From the NCBI RefSeq assembly GCF_000332315.1, contig NZ_KB235937.1:573017-637016 (forward strand): a stretch of 64,000 nt of DNA, in the 5' to 3' direction. Origin of the DNA: Prochlorothrix hollandica PCC 9006 = CALU 1027. GTDB taxonomy: Bacteria; Cyanobacteriota; Cyanobacteriia; Prochlorotrichales; Prochlorotrichaceae. The notes beneath the pieces are model-generated. The model did no database searches, was not told the DNA's origin, and saw nothing but the letters and a program-made list of their open reading frames with translations. Below are positions 52,370 to 62,557 of this stretch, in pieces (within the stretch, counting starts at the first letter, position 1; each line of letters opens with the position of its first letter). The position numbers and the translations under genes were made by a program.

Positions 52370-52691
52370 AATGGCCTAGAAGCTGGCAAGGATGCTAACG
52401 GTAGTGACTTCCGTGCCAGCCTCAGCATCCCAAGGTCTGCATCGTCCTGAGTCAAACCGGCGCGGCAGCTCAGTTGAATTTGCCAACGCCATCCTGAGTC
52501 CCTCAGGCTCCATCCGAGCCGAATGCCCCCCTGCCCGATCGCCATGGGTCTCTCTCTAGCTCAAAACCTCCACGGAGGGGCGGGTACGATCGGCCCCACA
52601 GCCCTGGCCCGAATCCCAATGTGTTGCATCACACCCCAGACTCGATCGTTTTTCGGTATTGTGAATCTAACTCCAGACCTGGGTTAGTGTC
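52370..52691. other. Intergenic, right flank of integron
   Basis: No gene supported. It contains part of the integrase 3' flank (AAGGATGCTAACGG near 52389) and the ppk1 promoter region. An attC-like pair was not found here. Confidence 0.4.
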
Positions 52692-54890
52692 ATGTCCATC
52701 GCCAAAATCGCATCTGTCAAGCCAAACCTCGACGATCCTCGGTACTATTTCAATCGGGAACTGAGCTGGCTAGAGTTTAACCGACGGGTTTTAAAAGAAG
52801 CCCTAGACCCTCGCACGCCTCTCCTGGAACGCCTCAAATTCCTAGGGATTTTCAGCAGCAACCTGGATGAATTTTTCATGGTGCGGGTGGCTGGACTACG
52901 GCAACAGGTAGAAGCAGGGGTAGAAAAGTTTACCCCCGATGGGCGCAATCCCCAAATGCAACTGGCGGATATTCGATCGACCCTCAAGCCCATGGTGATG
53001 GAACAGCATCACCACTTCGATCGTGTTCTCCGCCCAGAACTGGCCGAAGCTGGCATCCATTTTTTGGACTATAACCAACTCAACCAGGAAATCAAAACCT
53101 ATCTTCAAGAGTATTTTGAGCAGCATATTTTTCCCGTTTTAACCCCCCTGGCGGTGGATCCCAGCCATCCCTTTCCCTATATCTCTAATTTAAGTTTGAA
53201 CTTAGCCGTTATTGTGCGGGATGAGCAGGATGAAATTGAACATTTTGCCCGCATTAAAATTCCGGACATGTTGCCCCGCTTCATTAAGCTGCCCTTAGAT
53301 TTGCAACGCAAATGGGGTAAAAAAAAGGTCCATTGGGTGGGGGTTCCCCTAGAGCAAATCATCGCCCATAACCTGGAATCTTTATTCCCCGGCATGAGCA
53401 TTCAAGGCTGGTATGCCTTTCGGGTGACCCGCAATGCTGACTTAGATGTGGAAGAAGATGAAGCCGATGATTTGATGTTGGCCATTGAACAGGAATTGCG
53501 GAAGCAACGCATGAGCGGCTCCGTGGTGCGGCTAGAGTTGGCTAAAGATACAGCCGCCTCGGTGCAGTCGATGTTAATGCGGGAACTCAATCTCACCGAG
53601 CAGAGTATCTACACCCTGGAGGACACCCTGGGATTGCATGACCTGATGGGGTTTCTCTCCTTGCCGTTGCCAGAACTGAAGGATACCCCCTGGTCTCCCA
53701 AGGTGCCGCCTCGGCTGCGATCGTCGGTGGATAACCTCTCCAGTCCCCAACTCAATTGGGAGCAAAACGGGGATTTCCTCGATCAGATTCGCCAAGGGGA
53801 TTTACTAGTCCACCATCCCTACCACTCCTTTACCGCCAGTGTGCATCGCTTTGTGACCCAAGCGGCCCATGATCAAGCGGTGCTAGCCATCAAAATGACC
53901 CTCTACCGCACCTCTGGAGATTCCCCCATTATTTGCTCCCTCATTGAAGCGGCAGAAAATGGGAAACAGGTGGTGGTTTTGGTGGAACTCAAAGCCCGAT
54001 TTGATGAGGCCAATAATATCAACTGGGCGCGACAGTTGGAACAGGCGGGAGTCCATGTGGTCTATGGTTTAACGGGGCTGAAAACCCACACTAAAACCAC
54101 CTTGGTGGTGCGCCAAGAAGAGGAGGGAATCCGTCGCTATGTCCACATCGGCACCGGTAACTATAATCCTAAAACAGCGGGCCTTTATACCGATCTCGGT
54201 CTCTTTAGTTGCCGCGATAAATTGGGGGCTGATCTGACGGATTTATTTAACTACCTCACCGGCTATTCCCGACAGCAATCCTATCGCAGTTTGTTGGTGG
54301 CTCCCCTCAATATGCGCAGCCGTATGTTGGAAATGATTCGGCGGGAGATAACCTTAGTCCAGCAGGGGGAACCGGGTCGCATCATTGCCAAAATGAATGC
54401 CCTTGTCGATCCGGAATTAATTCAAGCCCTCTATGGGGCATCCCAGGCCGGTGTGGAAATTGATCTGATTATTCGGGGCATTTGCTGTTTACGCCCAGGG
54501 CTGAAAAAGATCAGCGACAAAATCAGAGTCATCAGCATCATTGGCCGCTTTCTGGAACATTCCCGCATCTTCTATTTTCGCAACGGGGGCAAAAATGAAA
54601 TCTATATTGGCAGTGCCGACTGGATGCCCCGCAATTTGAACCGTCGGGTCGAGGCGATCGTCCCCATTGAGGATCCCCTCCTCAACCAGGAAATGCAGGA
54701 TCTGTTGCAACTGATGCTCCAGGACAACCGCCAAGCCTGGGAGTTAAAGCCCGATGGCAGCTACCAGCGGCGAGAGGTGCAAGAGAACGAACCGGAACGA
54801 TCGTCCCAGGTGATTCTGATGCACCACTGCGATCGCCGTGCCCCCCTGCCCCGCATCTACCTCCAACCCCCTGCCCCCGATCAACCTTAA
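52692..54890 (+). CDS. ppk1: Polyphosphate kinase 1
   Basis: 732 residues. The N-terminal domain begins YFNRELSWLEFNRRVLKEA..., with FLGIFSSNLDEFFMVRVAGL. The head and catalytic domains include IKMTLYRTSGDSPI, LVELKARFDEANNINWARQLE, the phosphohistidine motif GLKTHTKTTLVVRQE and YVHIGTGNYNPKTAGLYTD, and LNRRVEAIVPIEDP near the end. It reversibly makes polyphosphate from ATP. Full length for the family. The next gene starts 14 bp downstream. Confidence 0.97.
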   Translation: MSIAKIASVKPNLDDPRYYFNRELSWLEFNRRVLKEALDPRTPLLERLKFLGIFSSNLDEFFMVRVAGLRQQVEAGVEKFTPDGRNPQMQLADIRSTLKPMVMEQHHHFDRVLRPELAEAGIHFLDYNQLNQEIKTYLQEYFEQHIFPVLTPLAVDPSHPFPYISNLSLNLAVIVRDEQDEIEHFARIKIPDMLPRFIKLPLDLQRKWGKKKVHWVGVPLEQIIAHNLESLFPGMSIQGWYAFRVTRNADLDVEEDEADDLMLAIEQELRKQRMSGSVVRLELAKDTAASVQSMLMRELNLTEQSIYTLEDTLGLHDLMGFLSLPLPELKDTPWSPKVPPRLRSSVDNLSSPQLNWEQNGDFLDQIRQGDLLVHHPYHSFTASVHRFVTQAAHDQAVLAIKMTLYRTSGDSPIICSLIEAAENGKQVVVLVELKARFDEANNINWARQLEQAGVHVVYGLTGLKTHTKTTLVVRQEEEGIRRYVHIGTGNYNPKTAGLYTDLGLFSCRDKLGADLTDLFNYLTGYSRQQSYRSLLVAPLNMRSRMLEMIRREITLVQQGEPGRIIAKMNALVDPELIQALYGASQAGVEIDLIIRGICCLRPGLKKISDKIRVISIIGRFLEHSRIFYFRNGGKNEIYIGSADWMPRNLNRRVEAIVPIEDPLLNQEMQDLLQLMLQDNRQAWELKPDGSYQRREVQENEPERSSQVILMHHCDRRAPLPRIYLQPPAPDQP

Positions 54891-54904
54891 AACAACTCTG
54901 TCCT

Positions 54905-56164
54905 ATGCTCACCCTGTTGCTAGCCCTCTCTGGGGCGATTTGGCTGTTTTTATTGCTGGGCTGGGGCCGATTTTGGTGGTGCGATCAACAGTTACCGATG
55001 CCCGATGCCGCCCCGATCGACCGATCCACACCAGCCCCTAGGGTGGCAGTGGTGATCCCTGCCCGCAATGAAGCGGAGGGGATTGGTGCCTGTGTGCGAT
55101 CGCTCCTGACCCAGGACTACCCCGGATCCGTGCAGGTGATCCTTGTCGATGACCAGAGCGACGATGGCACAGCGGCCCTGGCTCGCCAAGCGGCCTTGGA
55201 CTGTGGCATGGGGGACTGTGGCAGGGGGGACGGTGGCAGGGGAGACGGTGGCAGGGGGGACGGTGGCGAGGACAGCGGCGATCGCCTCACCATTCTCCCT
55301 GGGCAACCCCTAGCCCCCGGTTGGACCGGCAAACTCTGGGCCTTGGAACAGGGCACCCGCCACGCCCAAGCCCTGAATCCCCCCCCGGACTATTTATTGC
55401 TCACCGATGCAGACATCGCCCACGCCCCCTTTAATCTGCGGCAACTGGTGACCAAGGCTGAAACGGAAGCCTTAGATTTAGCCAGCCTCATGGTGCGGTT
55501 GCGGTGCCAGAGCGGCTGGGAACGGTTGTTAATCCCGGCCTTTGTCTACTTTTTCCAACAGCTTTACCCCTTCCCCTGGGTCAACAATCCCCGGCGGACC
55601 CTGGCGGCAGCAGCGGGGGGCTGTGTGCTATTGCGGCGATCGGCCTTGGAGCGCATCGGGGGCATCGCAGTCCTGCGGGATGCCCTCATTGATGACTGCA
55701 CCCTAGCAGCCCAAGTCAAGGGCACCCTGGCCCCGGGATCCGGACCCTACCATCCCATTTGGCTAGGTCTCAGCACCACCACCCACAGTCTGCGGGCCTA
55801 CGACAGCCTCCACAGCATTTGGACCATGGTGGCCCGCACTGCTTATACCCAACTCCACTATTCCCCCCTGCTGCTGTTGGGGACCCTAGGGGGCATGACC
55901 CTGGTCTATCTCCTGGCTCCCCTGGCCTTGGGGCTGGGGCTGGGGCTGGGTTCCGTCCCCCTGATCACCGGCGGTGCCGCCATCTGGGCACTGATGACCC
56001 TGTCCTACTGGCCCACGGTGCGGCTCTATGGTCTGTCTCCCCTCTGGGCCACCCTCTTGCCGGTCATTGCCCTGCTGTATACCCTGATGACCCTAGATTC
56101 TGCCCGCCGCCACTGGCAGGGCCGGGGGGGAGCTTGGAAAGGGCGGGTCTATCCCCAGGGCTAG
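54905..56164 (+). CDS. hpnB: Hopanoid-associated glycosyltransferase (GT2), HpnB-like
   Basis: 419 residues. An N-terminal membrane segment (1-20) precedes the GT2 fold: VAVVIPARNEAEGIGACVRS, VILVDDQSDDGTAA, LLLTDADIAHAP. AAAAGGCVLLRRSALERIGG and ALIDDCTLAAQVK are typical of HpnB. Two or three C-terminal membrane helices (about 320-385) follow. A low-complexity insert (CGRGDGGRGDGGRGDGG, about 100-117) is coded by a 15-bp tandem repeat and is unlikely to be part of the fold. HpnB is associated with hopanoid biosynthesis genes; none other is visible here. Its end overlaps the convergent panC-cmk end by 4 bp. Confidence 0.85.
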   Translation: MLTLLLALSGAIWLFLLLGWGRFWWCDQQLPMPDAAPIDRSTPAPRVAVVIPARNEAEGIGACVRSLLTQDYPGSVQVILVDDQSDDGTAALARQAALDCGMGDCGRGDGGRGDGGRGDGGEDSGDRLTILPGQPLAPGWTGKLWALEQGTRHAQALNPPPDYLLLTDADIAHAPFNLRQLVTKAETEALDLASLMVRLRCQSGWERLLIPAFVYFFQQLYPFPWVNNPRRTLAAAAGGCVLLRRSALERIGGIAVLRDALIDDCTLAAQVKGTLAPGSGPYHPIWLGLSTTTHSLRAYDSLHSIWTMVARTAYTQLHYSPLLLLGTLGGMTLVYLLAPLALGLGLGLGSVPLITGGAAIWALMTLSYWPTVRLYGLSPLWATLLPVIALLYTLMTLDSARRHWQGRGGAWKGRVYPQG

Positions 56165-57813
56165 GGAGTCAGATCCGCGACCCGATCGCGGTACAAGGCC
56201 ACAATGCGATCGGTCACCGCTTCAATGGTTAAGCCATCCGTTAGCAACTCCAAGGCATCGGGGGCTTTAATCAACGGGGACACCGATCGGGAACTGTCCT
56301 GGCGATCGCGCTCCCCAATCTCCGCCTCCAACTGCCCCAAATCCACGGTTCCCTGGCCCTGATTAATCAAATCCTGCTGCCGTCGCCGTGCCCGTTCCTG
56401 GATCGAGGCGGTCAGAAAAATTTTCACCTCGGCATCGGGAAAAACCGTCGTGCCAATATCCCGCCCCTCCGCCACAATGCCTCCCGTCTTGCCATAGCGC
56501 CGTTGTTGCTGTACGAGGGCCGATCGCACCGCTGCCTGGGCCGCAATGCGGGACACCCGCGCTGTCACCTCTGGGGTTCGGATGGCAGCGGTCACCTCTT
56601 GGCCATTGACCCAGACCCGCACCGGCGGCAAATCCCAGGGGGCAGCGGGATCCAGGGTTCCCGGCTCCAGGCGAATCTCACTCTGGGACAGCACCTCCGC
56701 CACCCCCGGCTCATCGGCTAGATCCAGCCCTTGATCCAACATCAACCAGGTTACCGCCCGATACATCGCCCCCGTATCCAGATACAACAGCCCTAAAGCC
56801 GCCGCCACCCGGCGGGTCACCGTCGATTTCCCCGCCCCCGCTGGTCCATCCAGGGCCACAATGGGATGGCGCTGCCGCAGCACCACATTATCGATCAACC
56901 GAGCCGGACCCACCTGGGCCGCCAGGGCCAATAGCCCCTGATCCCCAAGGGAGTCCAGGGGAGTCAGGGTATCGGGATCTACCACCTCGGCATACTCCAC
57001 CACCACCCCCGGCTCCGTCGCTAAAACCTGCTGTACCGTAGCCAACAGCGCTGCCCCCGATCGTTCCCCCCGGCGAAATTGCCCCTGGGCCGCCCCGAGG
57101 GCACGGGACAAGACGGTGGCCTGGTGCCGCTGGTCTGGGCTGAGGTAGGCATTGCGGGAACTGAGGGCCAACCCCGACGGCTCCCGCACAATGGGACAAC
57201 CCACCAATTGGGTCGGCAGATTGAGATCCCGCACCAAGTGGCGCAAGATCACCAACTGCTGAGCATCCTTTTGGCCAAAGTAGGCCCGATCGGGCTGCAC
57301 CAAACTGAGCAACTTGGTGACCACGGTGGTCACCCCTTGGAAGTGGGTGGGCCGCGATCGACCGCACAACCCCTGGGTCAACCCCAGCGGAGGAATCACC
57401 TGGGTGAGCTGATCCGTCAGCCCCGCCCCCAGCCCCGTCAAACCGTAAAATTCCTCCACACTGGGGGCAAACACCAGATCCACCCCCTGCTGCTCACACA
57501 GATCCAAATCCCGTTGTCGATCCTGGGGATAGTTGCCGAAATCTTCCTGGGGTGAAAATTGCAGGGGGTTGACGAAAATACTAACCACCACCACCTCATT
57601 CTCCCGCCGTGCCCGCTCCATCAAACTGAGGTGGCCGGGGTGCAGTGCCCCCATGGTGGGCACCAGGCCCAGGCGGGGAACAGGGGGGGCTGGGGTGGGC
57701 GATGGCAGCGCCCGATCGCCAGCGATCGATGCCCCTAAACCCTGCCCCGATCGCACCAATTCTAAATAACGTCGCAGAGCGACCACGGTTTTTAAACAAC
57801 GCATTTTAAGCAA
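56161..57813 (-). CDS. panC-cmk: Bifunctional pantothenate synthetase / cytidylate kinase
   Basis: 550 residues. PanC part (about 1-310): GLVPTMGALHPGHLSLMERA (ATP-binding HxGH), VSIFVNPLQF, FGQKDAQQLVILRHLVRDL, GLALSSRNAYLS. Cytidylate kinase part (about 317-545): VALDGPAGAGKSTVTRRVA, LYLDTGAMYRAVTWL, VAEGRDIGTTVFPDAEVKIFLTA (in part) and RDRQDSSRSVSPL. The first makes pantothenate from pantoate and beta-alanine; the second phosphorylates CMP/dCMP. The fusion is characteristic of cyanobacteria. A start three codons inside (57804) is also possible. Confidence 0.96.
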   Translation of the reverse strand: MLKMRCLKTVVALRRYLELVRSGQGLGASIAGDRALPSPTPAPPVPRLGLVPTMGALHPGHLSLMERARRENEVVVVSIFVNPLQFSPQEDFGNYPQDRQRDLDLCEQQGVDLVFAPSVEEFYGLTGLGAGLTDQLTQVIPPLGLTQGLCGRSRPTHFQGVTTVVTKLLSLVQPDRAYFGQKDAQQLVILRHLVRDLNLPTQLVGCPIVREPSGLALSSRNAYLSPDQRHQATVLSRALGAAQGQFRRGERSGAALLATVQQVLATEPGVVVEYAEVVDPDTLTPLDSLGDQGLLALAAQVGPARLIDNVVLRQRHPIVALDGPAGAGKSTVTRRVAAALGLLYLDTGAMYRAVTWLMLDQGLDLADEPGVAEVLSQSEIRLEPGTLDPAAPWDLPPVRVWVNGQEVTAAIRTPEVTARVSRIAAQAAVRSALVQQQRRYGKTGGIVAEGRDIGTTVFPDAEVKIFLTASIQERARRRQQDLINQGQGTVDLGQLEAEIGERDRQDSSRSVSPLIKAPDALELLTDGLTIEAVTDRIVALYRDRVADLTP

Positions 57814-57828
57814 CGCACGGTAAGCAAC

Positions 57829-57871
57829 GTGTTCTCAAAGTGTTCTCGAAGTGTTCTCGAAGTGTTCTCAA
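57829..57871. repeat. 11-bp tandem repeat GTGTTCTCGAA x4
   Basis: Four units directly upstream of the panC-cmk start, in its leader. Confidence 0.9.
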
Positions 57872-57912
57872 TAATATGAGGTGGAACTGTCCCGAAGACC
57901 CTCACCCTAAAG

Positions 57913-58191
57913 TAACTATTCAGGGGGGGGACGAAGTTAGTAGGGTTTCAGCCCTCAGTTCGAGGGTCAGGACCGTCTCAAAGGGGTTCAGTTTACTGGG
58001 GAACCATCGACTTTGGGTAGGGTTCTCGCCCCCGTGCCGACCCTCTTGGCAACCCACAACCGGGGCAACCACGGGGGGATTGCCCCTACCAAAATCGGGG
58101 AATCTGCAAAGGTGAAATAGACCCTCTCCAATCGCCTCAGGTCTGTTTTCTGAAGCCTGAAACCCTCATTCTCCCGTGACCCCCTGAATAA
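57913..58191 (+). mobile_element. Family 4 element, full copy
   Basis: About 280 bp with ends TAACTATTCAGGGGG and CCCCCTGAATA (inverted). The interior contains GGGTTTCAGCCCTCAGTTCG, GGTTGTGGG-like arms, and CCACGGGGGGATTGCCCCTACC. A partial inverse copy lies at 14670 and a 5' part at 63918. No ORF is conserved. Confidence 0.8.
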
Positions 58192-58347
58192 AACGCCATC
58201 GCTTTTTAATCCTAGGGGAATTTGACCCCCATCAAAAAACCACAACCCAGGGCTTCAGCAACCCAGATTGTGGCGTAAACGATGCTGGCGTAAACGATGC
58301 TGGCGGGCTTATTAGCCCCTGAAGGCTTGGAGAATGACCGTCACCGT

Positions 58348-58479
58348 TGGTTGACCGACAAAAGATTCTGAATTGGCCAGCACAACCCGGACCCTACCAG
58401 ATTGAGATCGATGTAGGGTCCAGGAAACCTGATCCTCTCGGTGGGTGTGGGATTTTGGCCAGTTTTATCAGTCACTCAG
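58348..58479. mobile_element. MITE-like family 3, copy 3
   Basis: GGTTGACCGACAAAAGATT...CAGTTTTATCAGTCACTC, with a more diverged interior than copies 1 and 2. Between this and family 4, a 15-bp duplication GGCGTAAACGATGCT (58272-58301) is seen. Confidence 0.65.
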
Positions 58480-58549
58480 CCGTCACCCAGGCCCGATCTG
58501 GGTCTAGGTTTAGGGATGAGTTGAACCTGGGGAACCTAGGCCAGCATAC

Positions 58550-59839
58550 CTACTGGAGAATATCCAGGCGCACGGGAGCGACACCGGTACTGACCATGCC
58601 GATGTATTGGGCGGCGGCGGCGGATAAGTCGATCACACGATTGCCCACATAGGGTCCGCGATCGTTGATGCGCACCACCACCGACTGGCCCGTATTCAAA
58701 TTAGTCACCTGCACCTGGGTGCCAAAGGGCAGGGAGGGGTGGGCTGCCGTCAAGGCATTTTGATCATAAATCTCACCATTAGCGCTGAGACGACCATGGA
58801 AGCCTGGACCATACCAGGAGGCGACTCCTTGGATAACCTGCTGCACCGTGAGGTGGGAACCAGCGGGAATCACAGGTTCGGGCCGCTCGACCCGGGCCAG
58901 GGGCGGAGCATTGCCCAACAAACGGCGGAGGCGGTTGGCCACCTGAAGGGCATCTTCTGCTAAGTCTCCCGTGGTATCGGGGGAAATGGTGTGGCTATCA
59001 ACGGTCACCACCACCTGATCTGGACTGATGTCCTCATCAGCCTGGGACGCTGCATCCGCATCACCGGACCCTGGTTTAGCCCTGTAAACCTGGTAGGCTT
59101 CCAGATCCTCATTCCAGCGCACCTGAATGCTCTCGGCATCCAAGGCATCTTGATTCAGGTAATTCAACAGCGCAGCCACATTGGTGGCCCGCCACACCGC
59201 ATCCTGGTGTTGGTCAACCCCAGACTCTGGTCTTGTAGAGGATTCAGTGACCGGGGTGGCGGATTCTAGAAAAGCATCATCCAAGGCTGCCGCTGCTATG
59301 GCCTTAGTCCCCGCCTGGGCATCCGTTGCCCCAGACGGTTTTAAAGGGGCGGATACCTTACGGGTTTCAGAGGCATCGACCCCAGACGCTGCACTGCCCG
59401 ATGGAGCATCAGAAACCTGAACTGTAGGGTTCAGAAAGGTAATAACTGGAATATTTTTGATGTAGAGGGTGGCTGCTTGGTATTGGTCGAAGGAATGGGG
59501 AACAACCTGGGCCACCAGGGATGTAAATGGGGCAGAATTCTGATCAGTGGACTGGGATGTCCCAACTTTGACAACCGACGAGACTGCACCAGGTCTCGCA
59601 TCTTCCAGAGCCTGAGAGGTCTCTGATGGATCTACGAACCGTTGACCAAGGCTACCCAAACTATCTTGGGGATCGAGACTGATCTGGGGATCCGGGGGAG
59701 ACAGGGAACTATCGGTGGTTACATCGATAGACGTAGTCGCTGCCAGGATCTGGGTTTGGTCAGCTCGGCTAACGGGCACAAAACCTAAGGTTGACACCAT
59801 TAGGGCGGCAGTAAAGCCACTCAATCGCTTTTGACTCAT
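58550..59839 (-). CDS. RlpA-like septal ring protein / lytic transglycosylase
   Basis: 429 residues from the ATG at 59839 (MSQKRLSGFTAALMVSTLGF, a signal peptide ending near VSRA); the reading to 60025 adds 62 residues without similarity. A long low-complexity region (30-330) follows. The C-terminal RlpA/DPBB domain has QGVASWYGPGFHGRLSANGE, ALTAAHPSLPFGTQVQVTNL and RINDRGPYVGNRVIDLSAAA, including the catalytic Asp of NDRGP. RlpA proteins cleave naked glycan strands at septa. No SPOR domain is seen. The 590 bp to purM hold no other supported gene. Confidence 0.9.
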   Translation of the reverse strand: MSQKRLSGFTAALMVSTLGFVPVSRADQTQILAATTSIDVTTDSSLSPPDPQISLDPQDSLGSLGQRFVDPSETSQALEDARPGAVSSVVKVGTSQSTDQNSAPFTSLVAQVVPHSFDQYQAATLYIKNIPVITFLNPTVQVSDAPSGSAASGVDASETRKVSAPLKPSGATDAQAGTKAIAAAALDDAFLESATPVTESSTRPESGVDQHQDAVWRATNVAALLNYLNQDALDAESIQVRWNEDLEAYQVYRAKPGSGDADAASQADEDISPDQVVVTVDSHTISPDTTGDLAEDALQVANRLRRLLGNAPPLARVERPEPVIPAGSHLTVQQVIQGVASWYGPGFHGRLSANGEIYDQNALTAAHPSLPFGTQVQVTNLNTGQSVVVRINDRGPYVGNRVIDLSAAAAQYIGMVSTGVAPVRLDILQ

Positions 59840-60629
59840 AAACTCTGTTTGAGAAAGCACCAAAGTGTGTAACAAAGCCAGAGCCTCTGGGCTGACTGCC
59901 ACAGACCCAAAGAAAACTGGGGCTAGGCAGTGCGGGGCAATAGGATGGATAGAACTCCGACTCAGAGGGCATTTCCCAGGAAAATAAGGGAAAAACGCCT
60001 GCCTTTGCGGGATATCAAACTCCACAGACTGCCAAGATAAGCTCTGATCTCTGGGGTTACCGCTAACTGCAAACCATTCACTGGAAGACGGACAGCGCCT
60101 ATGGCTATAGTTGCTAACCGGGTTATTCTCCCGTGATGGTCACAGGTTTCACCAACCGCAACACTCCGATGACGTGATCTTGCCTAGGGTTTTTCAAAAT
60201 TCTAGGAGCGAAACTCTGGAAAAGAGGAACCCTAGGTATCCTGAGAACAGAAGCCCCATGGGGCAAAATCTGTCTTCAATTAACTTTACAGACTGCCACA
60301 GATTAACATGTTTTTTAAGCGGAGGATATCCGAGGCCCAGGGGGGACGAGGAACAGCACAAATTAATATTTCTTAACTAAATCCCTACACCTTAGGGGTG
60401 AAGGGTGATCTGGGCTTTCTCCAGCCCCCCCAGATCTTCAGCTTTATTCATAGAAATTAATGGGACTGATTTGAAGTTTTGATACAAACCCTTGTCATTG
60501 ATCAGATTTTTCCAGAGGGTAAGGGTTTGGGATAATATCGGCCCAGACGACCCACGGTGAGGATGCAGTCGGTTCATAACCGGTTGAGCGAACCACCCTT
60601 AAACCCTTAATTCACTATCGGATGAACCC
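59840..60629. other. Intergenic between divergent rlpA-like and purM genes
   Basis: No gene supported. Several short ORFs are not conserved. AT-rich patches near 60285-60315 and 60355-60385 are the likely promoter areas. Confidence 0.4.
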
Positions 60630-61655
60630 ATGGATTATCGATCGGCTGGCGTGGATGTGGCAGCGGGACGGCAGTTTGTCCACCAAATCCGCGATCTGGT
60701 GGCCCAAACCCATCGTCCTGAGGTTCTAGGGGGCTTGGGGGGGTTCAGTGGGCTATTTCAACTGGGGCAGTATCAACAACCCCTCTTGGTGGCCGGCACC
60801 GATGGGGTGGGCACTAAGCTGAAGCTGGCCCACGACCTCAATCGCCACGACACCGTCGGTATTGATTTAGTGGCCATGTGCGTCAACGATGTCTTGACCT
60901 GTGGCGCAGAACCCCTATTTTTTCTGGACTATGTGGCCACGGGACACCTGGAACCGGATCAGTTGGTGGAGGTGGTACGGGGCATTACCCAGGGGTGCCA
61001 ACAGGCGGGCTGTGCGCTGTTGGGGGGGGAAACGGCGGAAATGCCGGGATTCTATCAGCCTGGGGACTATGATCTGGCAGGGTTCTGTGTGGGGGTTGTG
61101 GAAAAGGCAAACTTAGTCGATGGATCCCGCATGGCCGTGGGCGATCGGGTCATTGCCCTAGCCAGCCACGGAGTCCACAGCAACGGCTACAGCTTGGTGC
61201 GCAAAATTATTGCCGATGGGGGGTGGGCCTGGGATGCCCAGCCGCCGGAATTCCAGGGTAAAACCCTGGGGGATGTCTTTCTGAACCCCACTGCCATCTA
61301 TGTGCAACCCCTCCTCAGCGCCCAACGGGCTGGCATTGAGCTGCGGGGCATGGCCCACATTACGGGGGGAGGCTTGCCGGAAAACTTACCCCGCTGCCTG
61401 GGATCTGGGCTGAGTGTGGCCCTCGATCGCCAAAGCTGGACGATTCCGCCCGTGTTTCAATGGCTAGCCGCAGCGGGATCCGTGACGGAGTCCAATATGT
61501 TTGAGACCTTCAACATGGGGGTGGGCTTCGTCGCCGTCGTGGCTCCGGATCAGGCCGATCGCGCCTTGGCCCATTTCCAGGATCAAGGTCTTGGGGCTTG
61601 GGTCTTGGGGGAAGTCATTGCTGGGGACGGGGCGATCGTCGGCTTGCCCACCTAA
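60630..61655 (+). CDS. purM: Phosphoribosylformylglycinamidine cyclo-ligase (AIR synthetase)
   Basis: 341 residues. [75 protein letters not shown] and [13 protein letters not shown] are PurM signatures. It converts FGAM and ATP to aminoimidazole ribonucleotide in de novo purine synthesis. Complete; monocistronic by context. Confidence 0.97.
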   Translation: MDYRSAGVDVAAGRQFVHQIRDLVAQTHRPEVLGGLGGFSGLFQLGQYQQPLLVAGTDGVGTKLKLAHDLNRHDTVGIDLVAMCVNDVLTCGAEPLFFLDYVATGHLEPDQLVEVVRGITQGCQQAGCALLGGETAEMPGFYQPGDYDLAGFCVGVVEKANLVDGSRMAVGDRVIALASHGVHSNGYSLVRKIIADGGWAWDAQPPEFQGKTLGDVFLNPTAIYVQPLLSAQRAGIELRGMAHITGGGLPENLPRCLGSGLSVALDRQSWTIPPVFQWLAAAGSVTESNMFETFNMGVGFVAVVAPDQADRALAHFQDQGLGAWVLGEVIAGDGAIVGLPT

Positions 61656-61962
61656 ATCCCATCAGCACCAGGCCCAAGCCTCCGTGGAGACAGCCCTCGC
61701 CCGGACTCGGCTACCCCCCTCCCTGGCCAACGTCCCCAGGAACCCGGCAACCAATTTTGCCCGAGTTCTAATAACTGATCACGCACATTGTTAATATTAA
61801 GGAATGCCTAAAGTTAGACTGACCTCCTCGGCCATCCCCTGCGCTGAGACTTGCACTGGCCATGGGAGGATTGCGTCGGGAGGGCAGGGTGGGTATAGCA
61901 TCGCCCACTTGGGCACTTACCCCACTAGCATAACGAAAACAGCGTTTTAGCGAGGGACATTC
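61656..61962. other. Intergenic upstream of acpP
   Basis: No gene supported. The acpP promoter is expected in the TTGTTAATATTAAGG region near 61788-61815; the assignment is tentative. Confidence 0.35.
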
Positions 61963-62220
61963 ATGAGCCAATCCGATCTTTTTAATGAAGTTAAAAGCAT
62001 TGTGGTAGACAAACTCAGTGTGGACGATCCAGAGAAAGTCAAGCCTGAAGCTAGCTTTACCGAGGATTTGGGGGCAGACTCCCTGGATGTGGTGGAACTG
62101 GTGATGGCCTTAGAAGACAAGTTTGGCGTTGAAATTCCAGACGAAGATGCAGAGGGCATTGCCACGGTACAAGATGCCATCACCTACATCATCGAAAAGG
62201 GTGGAGTCGCAGCCTCCTAG
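61963..62220 (+). CDS. acpP: Acyl carrier protein
   Basis: 85 acidic residues with the 4'-phosphopantetheine serine in [19 protein letters not shown] and the helix [20 protein letters not shown]. It carries growing acyl chains in fatty acid synthesis. fabF follows after about 340 bp, the common acpP-fabF order. The intervening 62221-62557 has no gene. Confidence 0.98.
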   Translation: MSQSDLFNEVKSIVVDKLSVDDPEKVKPEASFTEDLGADSLDVVELVMALEDKFGVEIPDEDAEGIATVQDAITYIIEKGGVAAS

Positions 62221-62557
62221 GGCTTAACCCCCAATGCCCTGACCCAGGCTCGAAGCGGGTTCTGGGTTCTCGGCTGTCCTGTCTTCAGTTTCCCCTAGGC
62301 TAGGGTTTAGGCAAGTCCAGCGGGACCATAACCCCGTCTGCATGGGGTGGATCTGGGGGTATTGGACACCAGAACCCACAGCTATCCTTGCCTTACCCTC
62401 GTCTTCATTCAATTCACCCTCGTCTGCTCCCCCACCTTCAGCCTCTTTTTATATCATCGGGTTTATGCTTCGGCTGGGCATCCTGCCACCGAATGTTCCA
62501 AGAGGTCTTTGCATGATCGGGATGGTTCCTCATAACACTGCTTAGCATTACTAAATT

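Noticed and set aside
57988..58245. 85-codon minus-strand ORF
   Set aside because: Lies within the family 4 repeat and is not conserved in its other copies.
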